Shown here: one piece after another, positions 7,680 to 15,973 of the stretch
Layout of the letters: every line of letters begins with the position of its first letter
Position numbering within the stretch: position 1 is the stretch's first letter
Assembly: GCA_021152555.1 (NCBI GenBank)
Contig: JAGKVE010000006.1
Span: 1-64,000, forward strand
Direction of reading: 5' to 3'
DNA from: Bacteroidia bacterium
GTDB taxonomy: Bacteria; Bacteroidota; Bacteroidia; Bacteroidales; Paludibacteraceae
DNA length: 64,000 nucleotides
Notes under the pieces: generated by a model
What the model saw: the letters and a program-made list of their open reading frames with translations, nothing else
Databases searched by the model: none
Told to the model about the DNA's origin: nothing
Position numbers and translations under genes: made by a program

Positions 7680-8158
7680 TGAGTAAGGAGACTCTAAAAA
7701 GAGACAGATTGACAGGCTATTAAGACTCTTCACGCCGCCATGTGGTTTAGGAAGTCTTGCTACCCGCCTGTTGTCCCACTGGAACCTAGGAACCTCCTGC
7801 TATCTGGGTAGTGCCTTATTAAGACAGGCTGATGAAGTAGAAACACGGATAAGACAGTGAAGCAGCTGCTACTAAAATTTACCCTCTGCATCCGTGTCGT
7901 ACTGGAATAGTGGAGACCGCCCAGATTTTGAAACCGCTGACTACTTGCGTGAAAGTAGAGTGTTCTAAAGTTTAATTGCAACTATCGATCGCTATTTCTG
8001 TAGTTCTTAGCTTTTGGAACGCGAAATAATAGTATGCTTATTAAGTGCATCGAGTCCGCGACGGATAGATGCGCATACCCGGAACGGTTCTGATGCCGGC
8101 AAACAACGCTGCCATGCGACCTGCAGATGGGAGATTCGATTCCTCTACCGGGTGCAAA
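7680..8158 (+). ncRNA. Candidate large structured noncoding RNA with a tRNA-like 3' end
   Basis: No credible gene lies in this 480-base stretch, yet it is dense in complementary segments: GTCTTGCTACCC with GGGTAG and AAGAC (7755-7824); ACACGGAT with ATCCGTGT (about 7842-7897); CTACTT-GCGTGA-AAGTAG (about 7940-7957); TATTTC with GAAATA around GTTC/GAAC (about 7993-8028); and GCATC/GATGC enclosing TCCG/CGGA (about 8047-8073). The last 78 bases (8081-8158) resemble a tRNA 3' half: ACCCGG pairs with CCGGGT, and a T-loop TTCGATT lies at the right distance, but the anticodon arm is abnormal. Large phage RNAs of the GOLLD and ROOL classes are known to sit near or contain tRNA-like parts. I cannot assign this one to either. 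Confidence 0.45.
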
Positions 8159-8197
8159 ATATACAACACACATAACAAACACAAAACACGTACAACT

Positions 8198-8680
8198 ATG
8201 GCAAATGAAAATCACATGGGCGTTGATGAACAACTAAACAACGCCATCTTAGAGGTTCTGAAGAGGAACTACTCATCCAGTTTGACCGCCGGCTTGCGCG
8301 TAGCTGCAAGTATGGCTGAAGCTATCGGCATCCCTAACGTCGAGATGCTTTGTCAGGCCCGTAACCAAATCGAGGCTAATATCGAGAGCCTGAAACAGGA
8401 CCAGACCAAGAAAGAGAATTTCAGTATGCTGGTTTATGATCTCAGAAGCTGCATTGATTCCTCACTGGACAGGAATGGTGTCCAGGGTGTGAAGGCTAAG
8501 GATATCGTGCAGCGCGCAGCAGCCAAGTGGTTTGCTCATTATGTAGCGATGAATTACGGCCAGGGCGAGGAACAGAAACTAACAGGCATCTGCAACGAAC
8601 TGAAGCTTGAGGCTATCGAGGAGTTTGTCAAATTGGATGTAGATATTCAGTCAATGGGAGATGCATTATTGGAGGAATGA
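8198..8680 (+). CDS. Hypothetical early protein
   Basis: This 160-residue protein is not recognised. The frame is open further upstream, but that extension runs through the structured tRNA-like stretch, so the ATG at 8198 is preferred. The protein is helical throughout, with no membrane segment or clear motif. It begins a second early gene run that continues with almost no gaps to the primase gene. Confidence 0.75.
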   Translation: MANENHMGVDEQLNNAILEVLKRNYSSSLTAGLRVAASMAEAIGIPNVEMLCQARNQIEANIESLKQDQTKKENFSMLVYDLRSCIDSSLDRNGVQGVKAKDIVQRAAAKWFAHYVAMNYGQGEEQKLTGICNELKLEAIEEFVKLDVDIQSMGDALLEE

Positions 8681-8683
8681 GCT

Positions 8684-8887
8684 ATGTGGTACGAAGTAGA
8701 AGTATCGAGCACAATCACTATCGCTGTAGAGGCTGATAGTGAGGAGAATGCAACGGAGGTTGCCAAAGAAGAAGCGTCCGGAATTGAGGCAAGTAGTTTA
8801 TTTACGGAGGAGTTCCGTCTGGAGGTCGAGTCAGTTATCGAGATCGATGAGAGTAGAAGGGACTATTGTGACATCGTAGCAGAATAG
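8684..8887 (+). CDS. Small acidic protein, DpnD/PcfM-like
   Basis: This 67-residue acidic protein has the pattern of an N-terminal beta strand (YEVEVSSTITIAVEADSEEN), a helix, then further strands. It resembles the small DpnD/PcfM-like domain found on phages and plasmids, whose function is unknown. It starts 3 bases after the preceding stop. Confidence 0.6.
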   Translation: MWYEVEVSSTITIAVEADSEENATEVAKEEASGIEASSLFTEEFRLEVESVIEIDESRRDYCDIVAE

Positions 8888-8897
8888 GAGGGCGAGT

Positions 8898-9032
8898 ATG
8901 GAAGAGTTTATTAAGAACTTAGCCGAGTTAGGTAAGAAGATGCACGCCGCTCATACAAGTTATAACTACGAACAGGAGGACGGCAGTTTCATTGAAATCA
9001 ATTATTGGACTCGCAGACCGAAAGGGAAGTAA
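8898..9032 (+). CDS. Hypothetical 44-residue protein
   Basis: A short frame between two genes (ATG 8898, TAA 9030-9032) is preceded by a good ribosome site (GGAGGGCGAG). The product has a helical N-terminal half and an aromatic C-terminal half (FIEINYWTRRPKGK). It is unrecognised, but it fills the operon gap exactly, with the next start 2 bases after its stop. Confidence 0.55.
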   Translation: MEEFIKNLAELGKKMHAAHTSYNYEQEDGSFIEINYWTRRPKGK

Positions 9033-9034
9033 TT

Positions 9035-9355
9035 ATGGAAGATCAGAACAAACAAGGTATAGACCTTCGCCGCTATCGATGGGAAGGGGATTGGGATTGG
9101 CTGACAAATGCCAAGACATCGGATGAAGGCGACGGGCGCATCATGGCTCAAATCGGTTTTCTGAGCGACAGAATGCGGAATATGAAAGTGGGCGACACGT
9201 TGAGAGTATTAGAGATATGCCATAATCCGAAATACTATGAGGTCGCCGTAAAGATCTTGTGTGTTATCATCTGTGGCTGGCGGTATGCAGATAGGAAGGA
9301 ACAGAGAGATTATGTATTTAACGCGCGATACACGGAAGTACGCAGAACAATATAA
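9035..9355 (+). CDS. Hypothetical early protein
   Basis: This 106-residue protein is not recognised. The ATG at 9035 is chosen over an in-frame ATG at 9005, because the latter lies inside the preceding small gene. Features include a Trp-rich N-terminus (WEGDWDWL) and a central hydrophobic strand region. Confidence 0.65.
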   Translation: MEDQNKQGIDLRRYRWEGDWDWLTNAKTSDEGDGRIMAQIGFLSDRMRNMKVGDTLRVLEICHNPKYYEVAVKILCVIICGWRYADRKEQRDYVFNARYTEVRRTI

Positions 9356-9366
9356 ATAATACCAAT

Positions 9367-9705
9367 ATGAGTAAGATATGTTTCCATATTTACAAAGGCT
9401 GGTCGTTGGATCCGGAGGATTGCCGGACGGAGGTGAGTGAGCTGCATGTGCATGTGATGTTCAGCGAGCCGAAGATCCATGCGGAGTTGATGGACTGGCT
9501 GGATAACAGCCCGAGGTTGTTAGGTAGCGTGCAGGCGTATGAGAAAGACGTGCATACCGGTTTCGGAGTGATTGATATCGCCATACCGGGTGAAGCAGAA
9601 CTATACGGCGCTTTGCGGATGGTGAAGACGACGGTGGAGTTGTTTGTCGCCCGGAAGGGAATAGAAGCTAACATTTACCTGACAGAACCGCCATGCTTGT
9701 CTTGA
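9367..9705 (+). CDS. Hypothetical early protein
   Basis: This 112-residue protein with alternating strands and helices is not recognised. It overlaps the next gene by 13 bases, so the two are likely translated together. Confidence 0.65.
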   Translation: MSKICFHIYKGWSLDPEDCRTEVSELHVHVMFSEPKIHAELMDWLDNSPRLLGSVQAYEKDVHTGFGVIDIAIPGEAELYGALRMVKTTVELFVARKGIEANIYLTEPPCLS

Positions 9706-10178
9706 ATATATACGTGAAGCCATATCTGGCAGAATATGCACGGAGGAGGTATCCGAGTCCGATACGTGATGTGGCGCTTTTCCCGGCTGCATCACTGGTT
9801 AACCACGCAATTGTAAACAGCCTTGTCGCGACACCGGAGAATGCAGGACCGCGAAATGGGAACTTGCTTGTGATGGTGAATGAGAAGATATGTTTGCTAA
9901 AAGACATTGAGGTTTATAACTATCTTCCATACACGGAGGAAAATAATGTGGGTAAGAAGCTACTATTGGATTTCGATGTACATTTGCATACCTACATGGA
10001 CAACTATCGCTATCACAGCGGCATTGATTACAAAGACAGCGCGGAGGCATTCGTTAGGAAATACCATCTAGGTGACTTGGTAACAGCAGAGGCAATGCTA
10101 AAAAAACACTTACGCTGGAAAAAGGAGGTGGCGAGCTATCGCCACCATGGCATACAGTTGAAAATGAAATTTGAATAA
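9693..10178 (+). CDS. Hypothetical early protein
   Basis: This 161-residue protein is not recognised. It has a basic N-terminal half and a helical C-terminus rich in Lys and His. It overlaps the upstream gene by 13 bases and precedes the small Cys-rich gene next to the primase. Confidence 0.65.
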   Translation: MLVLNIYVKPYLAEYARRRYPSPIRDVALFPAASLVNHAIVNSLVATPENAGPRNGNLLVMVNEKICLLKDIEVYNYLPYTEENNVGKKLLLDFDVHLHTYMDNYRYHSGIDYKDSAEAFVRKYHLGDLVTAEAMLKKHLRWKKEVASYRHHGIQLKMKFE

Positions 10179-10191
10179 CGATATATAACCC

Positions 10192-10497
10192 ATGGCAAAA
10201 ACATTTACATACAAGCGAAAGGCAATCTCCGGAGATTGCGGCATGCAGGCATGCTGTGCTAATTGTGATTTGATGGATTTGTTTGTTTCGCAAAAAGAGA
10301 TGAATGCCTTTTCCAAAGGCGGCAGTAAAGAGGCATTCAAGGACGTATACGGCAATATCATCGGGACGAAAGAGGACCGGATAAAAGCCTTTTGCACGTT
10401 GAATGGTGCCAGTGTGCGACCAGACAATAGTTGCGACAATCATGTATGGGCAAAAGATGCGTGGGTATCACCGGATGAGGAGATGACATTATGCTAA
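10192..10497 (+). CDS. Small Cys-rich protein upstream of primase
   Basis: This 101-residue protein has a cysteine cluster at residues 16-25 (CGMQACCANC) and further cysteines near positions 64 and 77, which suggests metal binding. It overlaps the start of the primase gene by 7 bases, so a role in replication is plausible but unproven. Confidence 0.65.
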   Translation: MAKTFTYKRKAISGDCGMQACCANCDLMDLFVSQKEMNAFSKGGSKEAFKDVYGNIIGTKEDRIKAFCTLNGASVRPDNSCDNHVWAKDAWVSPDEEMTLC

Positions 10498-13400
10498 GTG
10501 AAGAGTTAATCGAGCGAGTAAAAGCCGCAAATCCGATAGAGGATGTCGTGACCAAATACCAGAGTCTGAGTAAACGCGGTGCTAACCTGTGGGGTATATG
10601 TCCGTTTCATGCAGACAGACATCCGTCAATGAGCGTGAGTGCAAGCCGGCAAATCTTCAAATGCTTTGTATGCGGGGAAGGCGGCAACGTATTCAAGTAC
10701 GTGCAACATGTAGAGGGCGTTACCTTTGTAGAGGCGTTACGCATGTTGGCTGCTAAGAAGAATATAGACATTCCGGAGGATATGGAAGAAAGTCCGGAAG
10801 AGAAGCAGCACCGTTTGGAACGCGAGCGGTTGATCCGGGAGAACGAGCAGAGGCAGGCTGAATATAGTAGCAACCTGGATAATCCAGAGTGTCTGGCATA
10901 TCTGGAGAAACGTAGTATATCGAGAGAGGCAGCGCAATCGTTCGGTTTGGGATGGTGTAATGCTGGTGAGTTCAGAAACCGTGTCACTTATCCGTTCTAC
11001 AGCACAAGCGGTATCGTGGTCGGATGGACCGCCCGGACATTGGATCCGAACGAGCGCGCAAAATATAAGAATAGCGCAGAGAGTGTGCTATTCAAAAAGG
11101 ATAGTCTGTTATTCGGTTTGCGTCAGGGAACCAAAGATATACAGCAGGAGAAATCGGTGTTTATCGTTGAGGGGCAGAACGACGTCATCCGGATGTGGAT
11201 GTGTGGATTCCGTAATACGGTTGCCGGCAGCGGTACGGCATTCGGCGAGAAACAAGTGCAGTTGCTAAGACGGTACTGCGAGGAAGCGATATTGATGTAC
11301 GACGGTGATGCCGCCGGCCGCGCAGCCACTCTAAAAAGCATGAAGTTGCTTCTCAAGGCAGGATTTGTGGTGCGCGTAGTGGTATTGCCCCAAGGCGAGG
11401 ACCCTGATAGCTGGCTGCTTCGATTAGGAAAAGAGAAAGCAGAAGATACGCCGCTGAGTATCATTATCGGGAACAGAACAAAGATATGGCCCGATTATTT
11501 GCAATCGGTCTATCCGGTAACGGAAGATTCAGCAGAGACGGCAAAGCATGTGGAGAAGATAGCCGAGATGGTAGCCTGCGTGCCTAATGATGTGTATCGC
11601 AAAAAGCTAATCAGCAGCATGTCGATAACGTACCAGGTGGAGAGTGGGGATGTGCGCGGCATTGTGAACAAGAACCGTGTAGTGGAAGATGACTGGAAAG
11701 GCGGTCTGTATGGTGTGGATGACGCAGAGGAACTGCGTAAGAAATACGGCAACAACCTGACGCTGACCTTCAGCAAGGATTATTTCTTCAAACATGTGGA
11801 TGAAGCCCCGACCATCCTGTGGGTAGGCGGGACCAATAAAAACGCTGTCCAGCAGCTGCGTGTATGGGAGTCGGTAACTGTACGTAAGGAGGAACTGACG
11901 GACGACGGGGACAACAACCAAGAACCACTGACGCTGCAGGTCGTCAAGTCCATCCACGGCGACGGTCTGCGTGTGCGGGTAGTGATTACTTACACAGAGG
12001 ACGGTGAGGCATCAGAGCGTATCAGCGGTTTCACTGAGTGGTATCTAAGCAAGAAGACGGATGCGTTGTATGACGATACTCCGAGTGATGAGCGAGCAGA
12101 CATCATCCGTCAGTGTATGCGCGTGATAGCAGACAGTGATGCAACGACAAGGGAGGTGAATAGTGGTGAGTTCAGGAAATTATTGCGACTACCAGCAGCG
12201 AGCTATAACAAGCTGCTGAACGAGATATTAGGCAGTAAGAAAGACCGTCGCGAGGCGGAGCGGAGGCGGACGAATCTGAGCGATAAGATAGCTACTATCA
12301 ACAACCTATATGATGTACCGGAATATGTGACGGAGAATGACATATGGAACAAGCAATACCAACAGTACGGCTTCTTCCCTTTGCTGAGCCAACCGAAAGA
12401 AGGCGAGGATCCGCATCCGGTAGCATATGTGTTCAAGAATGAGAAAGGCGGCGGCCATACGGTAGTAAGTGATTTCTATATGGAAGCACTGCTGTTTGTT
12501 GACCCGGCGAGCGAGCACCCGAAGCGCGTGATCAGGCTGAACCATATGTACGGAGGGCGGCAGTTCGTGGAGTGGCCGAGTGATGCATTCGTGAGTCTGA
12601 TAGATATGAAAAAGCGTCTGTTCGGATCAGGAGCCTATAACTTCAACGGCACACCGCAACAATGGGACAAGATAAGACAGGTATTGAGTTACAACTTCAC
12701 CGACTGCTTCGAGGTGCGCGTATTCGGCTGGCAGCCGGAAGGGTTTATGATGCTGCCGAATGCTGTATATTACCCGGATGCGGAAGGCGAATGGCAGTTA
12801 GAGTACACAGATAACCTTGGCGTAGCGGAAGTGAAGAATATGCGGTTTTATTCGCCGGCATCCTCAAGTATCCGGCTAGGTGGGCGTCAAGAGGACAATC
12901 CATACGAGCAGGACGAGTACGCTTTCTATCTGGAGCCGCAGGAGAAGGACAAAATGGAGTTGACCGACTGGGCGAAGTTGATGGATCAAGTGTTCCAAGT
13001 GAACGAGAACGGCAAGTGGGCGGTGATGTTCTCCATTGCATGCAGTTTCCGAGATTTGATATACAGCATTGTGGGCAGTTTCACTGCACTCTGTTTCGCC
13101 GGTCCATCCGGAAGCGGTAAGACAGAGTTGGCATACGGAATACGCGGGCTATGGATGCGTAGAAAAGCTGCTGTGTTCAACCTGAACAGCGGATCGGATG
13201 CCGCGTTCTTTATCGTGCTGGAGCATTTCCGAAATATGCCGGTGATCATGGAAGAGTACAACGACAACGGCATCAGCCAGATAAAGTTCCAAGGTCTGAA
13301 GAGTGCCGTCTATGATGACAAAGGCCGTACCAAGGTAAAAGATATTGCCAGCAAGAGCCTGGATACGAGCAAAACGAATGCTGCTCCTATTCTGTTGGGT

Positions 13401-14321
13401 CAGGACACGCCGCAACAGGATGACGGGTCACTGAGCAACCGTGTGATCATCTGCGAGGTACCGAAGAAAGAAGGCGGTTTCAGTATGGGAGAGACAGAAC
13501 TGTTTGAGAAACTGAAAAGGCAGGCAGAGTTAGGTATGGGTAACATACTGCGTGACATCATCCGTCAACGGCCGGTGTTCGAACGCTATTTCAAACGCTA
13601 CTTCAATGAAGAGGTGGCTCGTATGAAGGAGGATGCATGGGATTCGACGAGCAACAAAGACGGTCTGGAGCGCGTTATCCGGAGTGTCGCCATACTGAGT
13701 GCTACCAGCCGTCTCGTAGAAGAGATGTGTGATATCCATTTGCCATGGGAACACAAACACTTCTATGAGATGGCCGTCAGCAAGGTCATCAAGCAGATGG
13801 AGAGTATATCCACGACGAGCAAGATAGGTAATTTCTTCTATTCGCTCAATACCCAGATCAGTACCGGCAAGGTGCTCATCGGCCGTGAGCTAAAGATAGA
13901 CGAGGCGCGTGCAGACACCGTGAGCGTGAAAGAAGGAATGAACGAGAAAGCAGTCGAGGTAGGCAAAGGCACAAAGATATTGTATATCAATTTTGAGCAG
14001 GCATACAGTGCATACGGCAAAGAGGTGACGGGAAAAGACGCTCTAAGCAAGCAGACGTTGAAGAACTATTTCCGGAGCCACAGCGCATATATTGGTCCGT
14101 GTACTAACACACGTTTCACATGGGAGGTGGCTGATTTTGAGAATGTGGATTCCGGCGACGGCAAGCAGGTTACGGTAAGGCAGATGGTGAAGCACAGTAC
14201 AGTTACAAGTGCCTATATGTTCAATTATGATATTCTGAAGACGCAGATAGATATCGACTACGAACGCAGTTCCGGTGAGAACATGGAAGATGTGACAGTA
14301 CAGGACGACCCCTTTGCTTAA
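10491..14321 (+). CDS. Primase / P-loop ATPase replication protein
   Basis: This 1276-residue replication protein begins with a CHC2-type zinc finger (Cys37, His40, Cys58, Cys61) as in DnaG-like primases. A TOPRIM domain follows at about residues 222-310 (FIVEGQNDV, then LMYDGDAAGRA), and a P-loop ATPase has its Walker A at 871-878 (GPSGSGKT) with an acidic MEEYND segment shortly after. It would prime and probably unwind phage DNA. The long middle section (about 380-800) and the C-terminus are not recognised. It is the largest early gene and ends the early operon. The ATPase resembles DUF927/VapE-type phage helicases rather than hexameric DnaB (moderate confidence). Confidence 0.88.
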   Translation: MLSEELIERVKAANPIEDVVTKYQSLSKRGANLWGICPFHADRHPSMSVSASRQIFKCFVCGEGGNVFKYVQHVEGVTFVEALRMLAAKKNIDIPEDMEESPEEKQHRLERERLIRENEQRQAEYSSNLDNPECLAYLEKRSISREAAQSFGLGWCNAGEFRNRVTYPFYSTSGIVVGWTARTLDPNERAKYKNSAESVLFKKDSLLFGLRQGTKDIQQEKSVFIVEGQNDVIRMWMCGFRNTVAGSGTAFGEKQVQLLRRYCEEAILMYDGDAAGRAATLKSMKLLLKAGFVVRVVVLPQGEDPDSWLLRLGKEKAEDTPLSIIIGNRTKIWPDYLQSVYPVTEDSAETAKHVEKIAEMVACVPNDVYRKKLISSMSITYQVESGDVRGIVNKNRVVEDDWKGGLYGVDDAEELRKKYGNNLTLTFSKDYFFKHVDEAPTILWVGGTNKNAVQQLRVWESVTVRKEELTDDGDNNQEPLTLQVVKSIHGDGLRVRVVITYTEDGEASERISGFTEWYLSKKTDALYDDTPSDERADIIRQCMRVIADSDATTREVNSGEFRKLLRLPAASYNKLLNEILGSKKDRREAERRRTNLSDKIATINNLYDVPEYVTENDIWNKQYQQYGFFPLLSQPKEGEDPHPVAYVFKNEKGGGHTVVSDFYMEALLFVDPASEHPKRVIRLNHMYGGRQFVEWPSDAFVSLIDMKKRLFGSGAYNFNGTPQQWDKIRQVLSYNFTDCFEVRVFGWQPEGFMMLPNAVYYPDAEGEWQLEYTDNLGVAEVKNMRFYSPASSSIRLGGRQEDNPYEQDEYAFYLEPQEKDKMELTDWAKLMDQVFQVNENGKWAVMFSIACSFRDLIYSIVGSFTALCFAGPSGSGKTELAYGIRGLWMRRKAAVFNLNSGSDAAFFIVLEHFRNMPVIMEEYNDNGISQIKFQGLKSAVYDDKGRTKVKDIASKSLDTSKTNAAPILLGQDTPQQDDGSLSNRVIICEVPKKEGGFSMGETELFEKLKRQAELGMGNILRDIIRQRPVFERYFKRYFNEEVARMKEDAWDSTSNKDGLERVIRSVAILSATSRLVEEMCDIHLPWEHKHFYEMAVSKVIKQMESISTTSKIGNFFYSLNTQISTGKVLIGRELKIDEARADTVSVKEGMNEKAVEVGKGTKILYINFEQAYSAYGKEVTGKDALSKQTLKNYFRSHSAYIGPCTNTRFTWEVADFENVDSGDGKQVTVRQMVKHSTVTSAYMFNYDILKTQIDIDYERSSGENMEDVTVQDDPFA

Positions 14322-14353
14322 AACAAAAACACAATATAAGGAGTACGAATACT

Positions 14354-14419
14354 ATGATAACAGAAAAGAAAGTTATGGATGTTGTTTATTCAAGTACAAG
14401 TAATCATGGTGCCATCTAA
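14354..14419 (+). CDS. Possible 21-residue leader ORF
   Basis: A short ATG frame preceded by an AAGGAG-like site lies between the primase gene and the hicA promoter. No family can be recognised, and it may be meaningless. The rest of the 14322-14566 gap holds the hicA promoter. Confidence 0.2.
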   Translation: MITEKKVMDVVYSSTSNHGAI

Positions 14420-14511
14420 TCCGGTAGGGTTGACATAATGCAATGAAAATATGCAAAACAAGCGATTTTCAAGAAAAAACGCATTTTTCTTGCATTTTTT
14501 TGCTAAAATAT

Positions 14512-14542
14512 TTTGCTATTCAAAAAAAAAGCATTATCTTTG
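14512..14542 (+). promoter_or_regulatory. Promoter of the hicAB cassette
   Basis: TTTG at 14512-14515 and TATCTTTG at 14535-14542 are spaced by 19 bases, with the spacer A-rich like the host stable-RNA promoters. It lies 25 bases before the hicA start. Confidence 0.75.
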
Positions 14543-14566
14543 CATCGTCAAATAAAAACAGATATT

Positions 14567-14755
14567 ATGAAGTATAAAGAATTAGAAAAGATTCTAAAAA
14601 AGGCAGGGTGTTATGACACAGGAAAACTGCTTAATGGGCATCCTAAATGGTTCTGCCCATCAACCGGAAAGTCATTCAAAATGAGCCATCATGGCAGCCA
14701 AGAAGTAGCGATAGGGACACTAAATTCAATTTTAAAAGATGCAGGGCTGAAATAA
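14567..14755 (+). CDS. hicA: HicA-type mRNA interferase toxin
   Basis: This 62-residue protein matches the HicA double-stranded-RNA-binding fold: an N-terminal helix (KYKELEKILKKAG), a beta region (HPKWFCPSTGKSFKM), the SHHGSQEV stretch carrying the catalytic-type histidine, and a terminal helix ending in LKDAGL. HicA toxins cleave mRNA. The ATG at 14567 is chosen because the upstream extension of the frame crosses the promoter. The antitoxin gene follows, and the cassette has its own promoter and terminator, as expected for a lysogeny-expressed accessory module. Confidence 0.88.
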   Translation: MKYKELEKILKKAGCYDTGKLLNGHPKWFCPSTGKSFKMSHHGSQEVAIGTLNSILKDAGLK

Positions 14756-14789
14756 AGTCCTGCATTAAACAAATAAAATATCAAGCACT

Positions 14790-15191
14790 ATGGAAAAGAG
14801 AAAAGTAATTGCACATATAGAGTGCAATAGTACAGGTTACTATACTGTGTACACGAATGAAGAATTTCCTTTCGGATTTTTTGGGGAAGGAAACACCGCC
14901 AAAGAAGCTATGGATGATTTCGTAGCAACATTCAAAGCTTTTCGTGATGATCATAATGAACGCACAGGTGAGTATATTGATGCAGAGTTCACGTTTATCT
15001 ATGATGCCAGTGCAATCTTGCATGAGTATAAAGAGATTATCAATTTGAGAGCATTAGCAGAGGTAACGGGAATCAGTAAAGCGATGCTCTCACAATATGC
15101 ATGTGGCACGCGCCATCCCAAGCCCGCGCAACGCCAGCGCATTATTGCCGGTATTCATGAAATGGGCAAACGATGCCTTGCAGCTGAATAA
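14790..15191 (+). CDS. hicB: HicB-type antitoxin with C-terminal HTH
   Basis: This 133-residue protein has an N-terminal degraded RNase-H-like HicB domain (residues 1-55, the GYYTVYTNEEFPFGFFGEG segment followed by the TAKEAMDDF helix). A C-terminal XRE-type helix-turn-helix follows (about 85-125, LAEVTGISKAMLSQYACG). It would neutralise HicA and repress the cassette by binding its promoter. It starts 34 bases after hicA. Confidence 0.88.
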   Translation: MEKRKVIAHIECNSTGYYTVYTNEEFPFGFFGEGNTAKEAMDDFVATFKAFRDDHNERTGEYIDAEFTFIYDASAILHEYKEIINLRALAEVTGISKAMLSQYACGTRHPKPAQRQRIIAGIHEMGKRCLAAE

Positions 15192-15223
15192 GGCTCACAG
15201 ATAATATCTGTTTATTTGACACC

Positions 15224-15259
15224 GAGCCGTGGAATTGAGCCGTTCCACGGCTCTTTTTT
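15224..15259 (+). terminator. Terminator of the hicAB cassette
   Basis: GAGCCGTGGAA (15224-15234) pairs perfectly with TTCCACGGCTC (15243-15253), followed by six T residues. Confidence 0.9.
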
Positions 15260-15265
15260 GTGTAT

Positions 15266-15302
15266 ATAGTAAACTGATTAGTAAATTTAATAGTAAACTG
15301 AT
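15266..15302. repeat. 13-bp direct repeats upstream of the serine recombinase
   Basis: ATAGTAAACTGAT occurs at 15266-15278 and again at 15290-15302 with a 24-bp period, the second copy ending 4 bases before the recombinase start codon. The position suggests an autoregulatory or recombinase-binding site. Confidence 0.5.
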
Positions 15303-15306
15303 ATAT

Positions 15307-15912
15307 ATGATTTATGGTTATGTGCGTGTGAGTTCCGATAAGCAGACCGTCGAGAACCAGCGCTTTGAGATAGAAAGGTTCTGTAAGTATGAGCAGTTGA
15401 GAATTGACGGATGGATAGAGGAAACTATATCCGGAACCAAGAACTATCACAAACGGCAGTTAGGAGTATTGCTAAATCGAGTGGAGAAGGATGATATTAT
15501 TATCTGCTCAGAGCTATCGAGATTAGGTCGCAATCTATTTATGATTATGGAGATTCTTAATTTATGTATGCTGAAGGACTGTAAGGTATGGACCATCAAA
15601 GATCATTACCGGTTAGGCGAGGATATACAGAGTAAGGTATTAGCTTTCGCCTTCGGGCTGGCAGCAGAAATAGAGCGCAATCTGATTAGCCAGCGAACCA
15701 AGGACGCTTTAGCGCGCAAGAAAGCCGAAGGCGTGCGATTAGGACGCCCATCCGGAGTGCGAAATAACGAAGAACTGCTCAAGCCATATCAATACAAAGC
15801 GAAAATATGCGCAATGCGGGATGCTGGTCGTAGCTTTGCATATATCGCTAAGAAGTTGCATTTAGATCGTGATACCGTGCGCCAATACTATAACCGGTAC
15901 TGCAGGGAGTGA
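15307..15912 (+). CDS. Serine recombinase (resolvase/invertase family)
   Basis: This 201-residue protein has the small-serine-recombinase layout: N-terminal catalytic domain starting IYGYVRVSSDKQ with the nucleophilic serine at about residue 9-10, the conserved LSRLGRN arginine segment, the long dimer helix (AEIERNLISQRTKDALARKKAEGVRLGRP), and a C-terminal HTH (FAYIAKKLHLDRDTVRQYY). The upstream frame extension overlaps the hicAB terminator, so the ATG at 15307 is preferred. It is distinct from the tyrosine integrase and may drive DNA inversion inside the phage, for example at the 17-bp inverted repeats around the regulator gene (inference). Confidence 0.9.
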   Translation: MIYGYVRVSSDKQTVENQRFEIERFCKYEQLRIDGWIEETISGTKNYHKRQLGVLLNRVEKDDIIICSELSRLGRNLFMIMEILNLCMLKDCKVWTIKDHYRLGEDIQSKVLAFAFGLAAEIERNLISQRTKDALARKKAEGVRLGRPSGVRNNEELLKPYQYKAKICAMRDAGRSFAYIAKKLHLDRDTVRQYYNRYCRE

Positions 15913-15922
15913 AAAGTGTGTC

Positions 15923-15954
15923 TTTTGCCATTTGGCAAAATCATAGTACATTTG
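15923..15954 (+). promoter_or_regulatory. Late-type promoter with palindromic operator
   Basis: GTCTTTTG with TTTG at 15924-15927 and TACATTTG at 15947-15954 are spaced by 19 bases. The perfect palindrome TTTTGCCATTTGGCAAAA (15923-15940) covers the -33 region. A near-identical version is at 32869-32900. Confidence 0.75.
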
Positions 15955-15973
15955 TGCAAAATTTCATAGCACA

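Noticed and set aside
8081..8158. Functional phage tRNA gene
   Set aside because: The anticodon and D arms cannot be folded normally, and two mismatches occur in the acceptor and T stems; kept only as tRNA-like.
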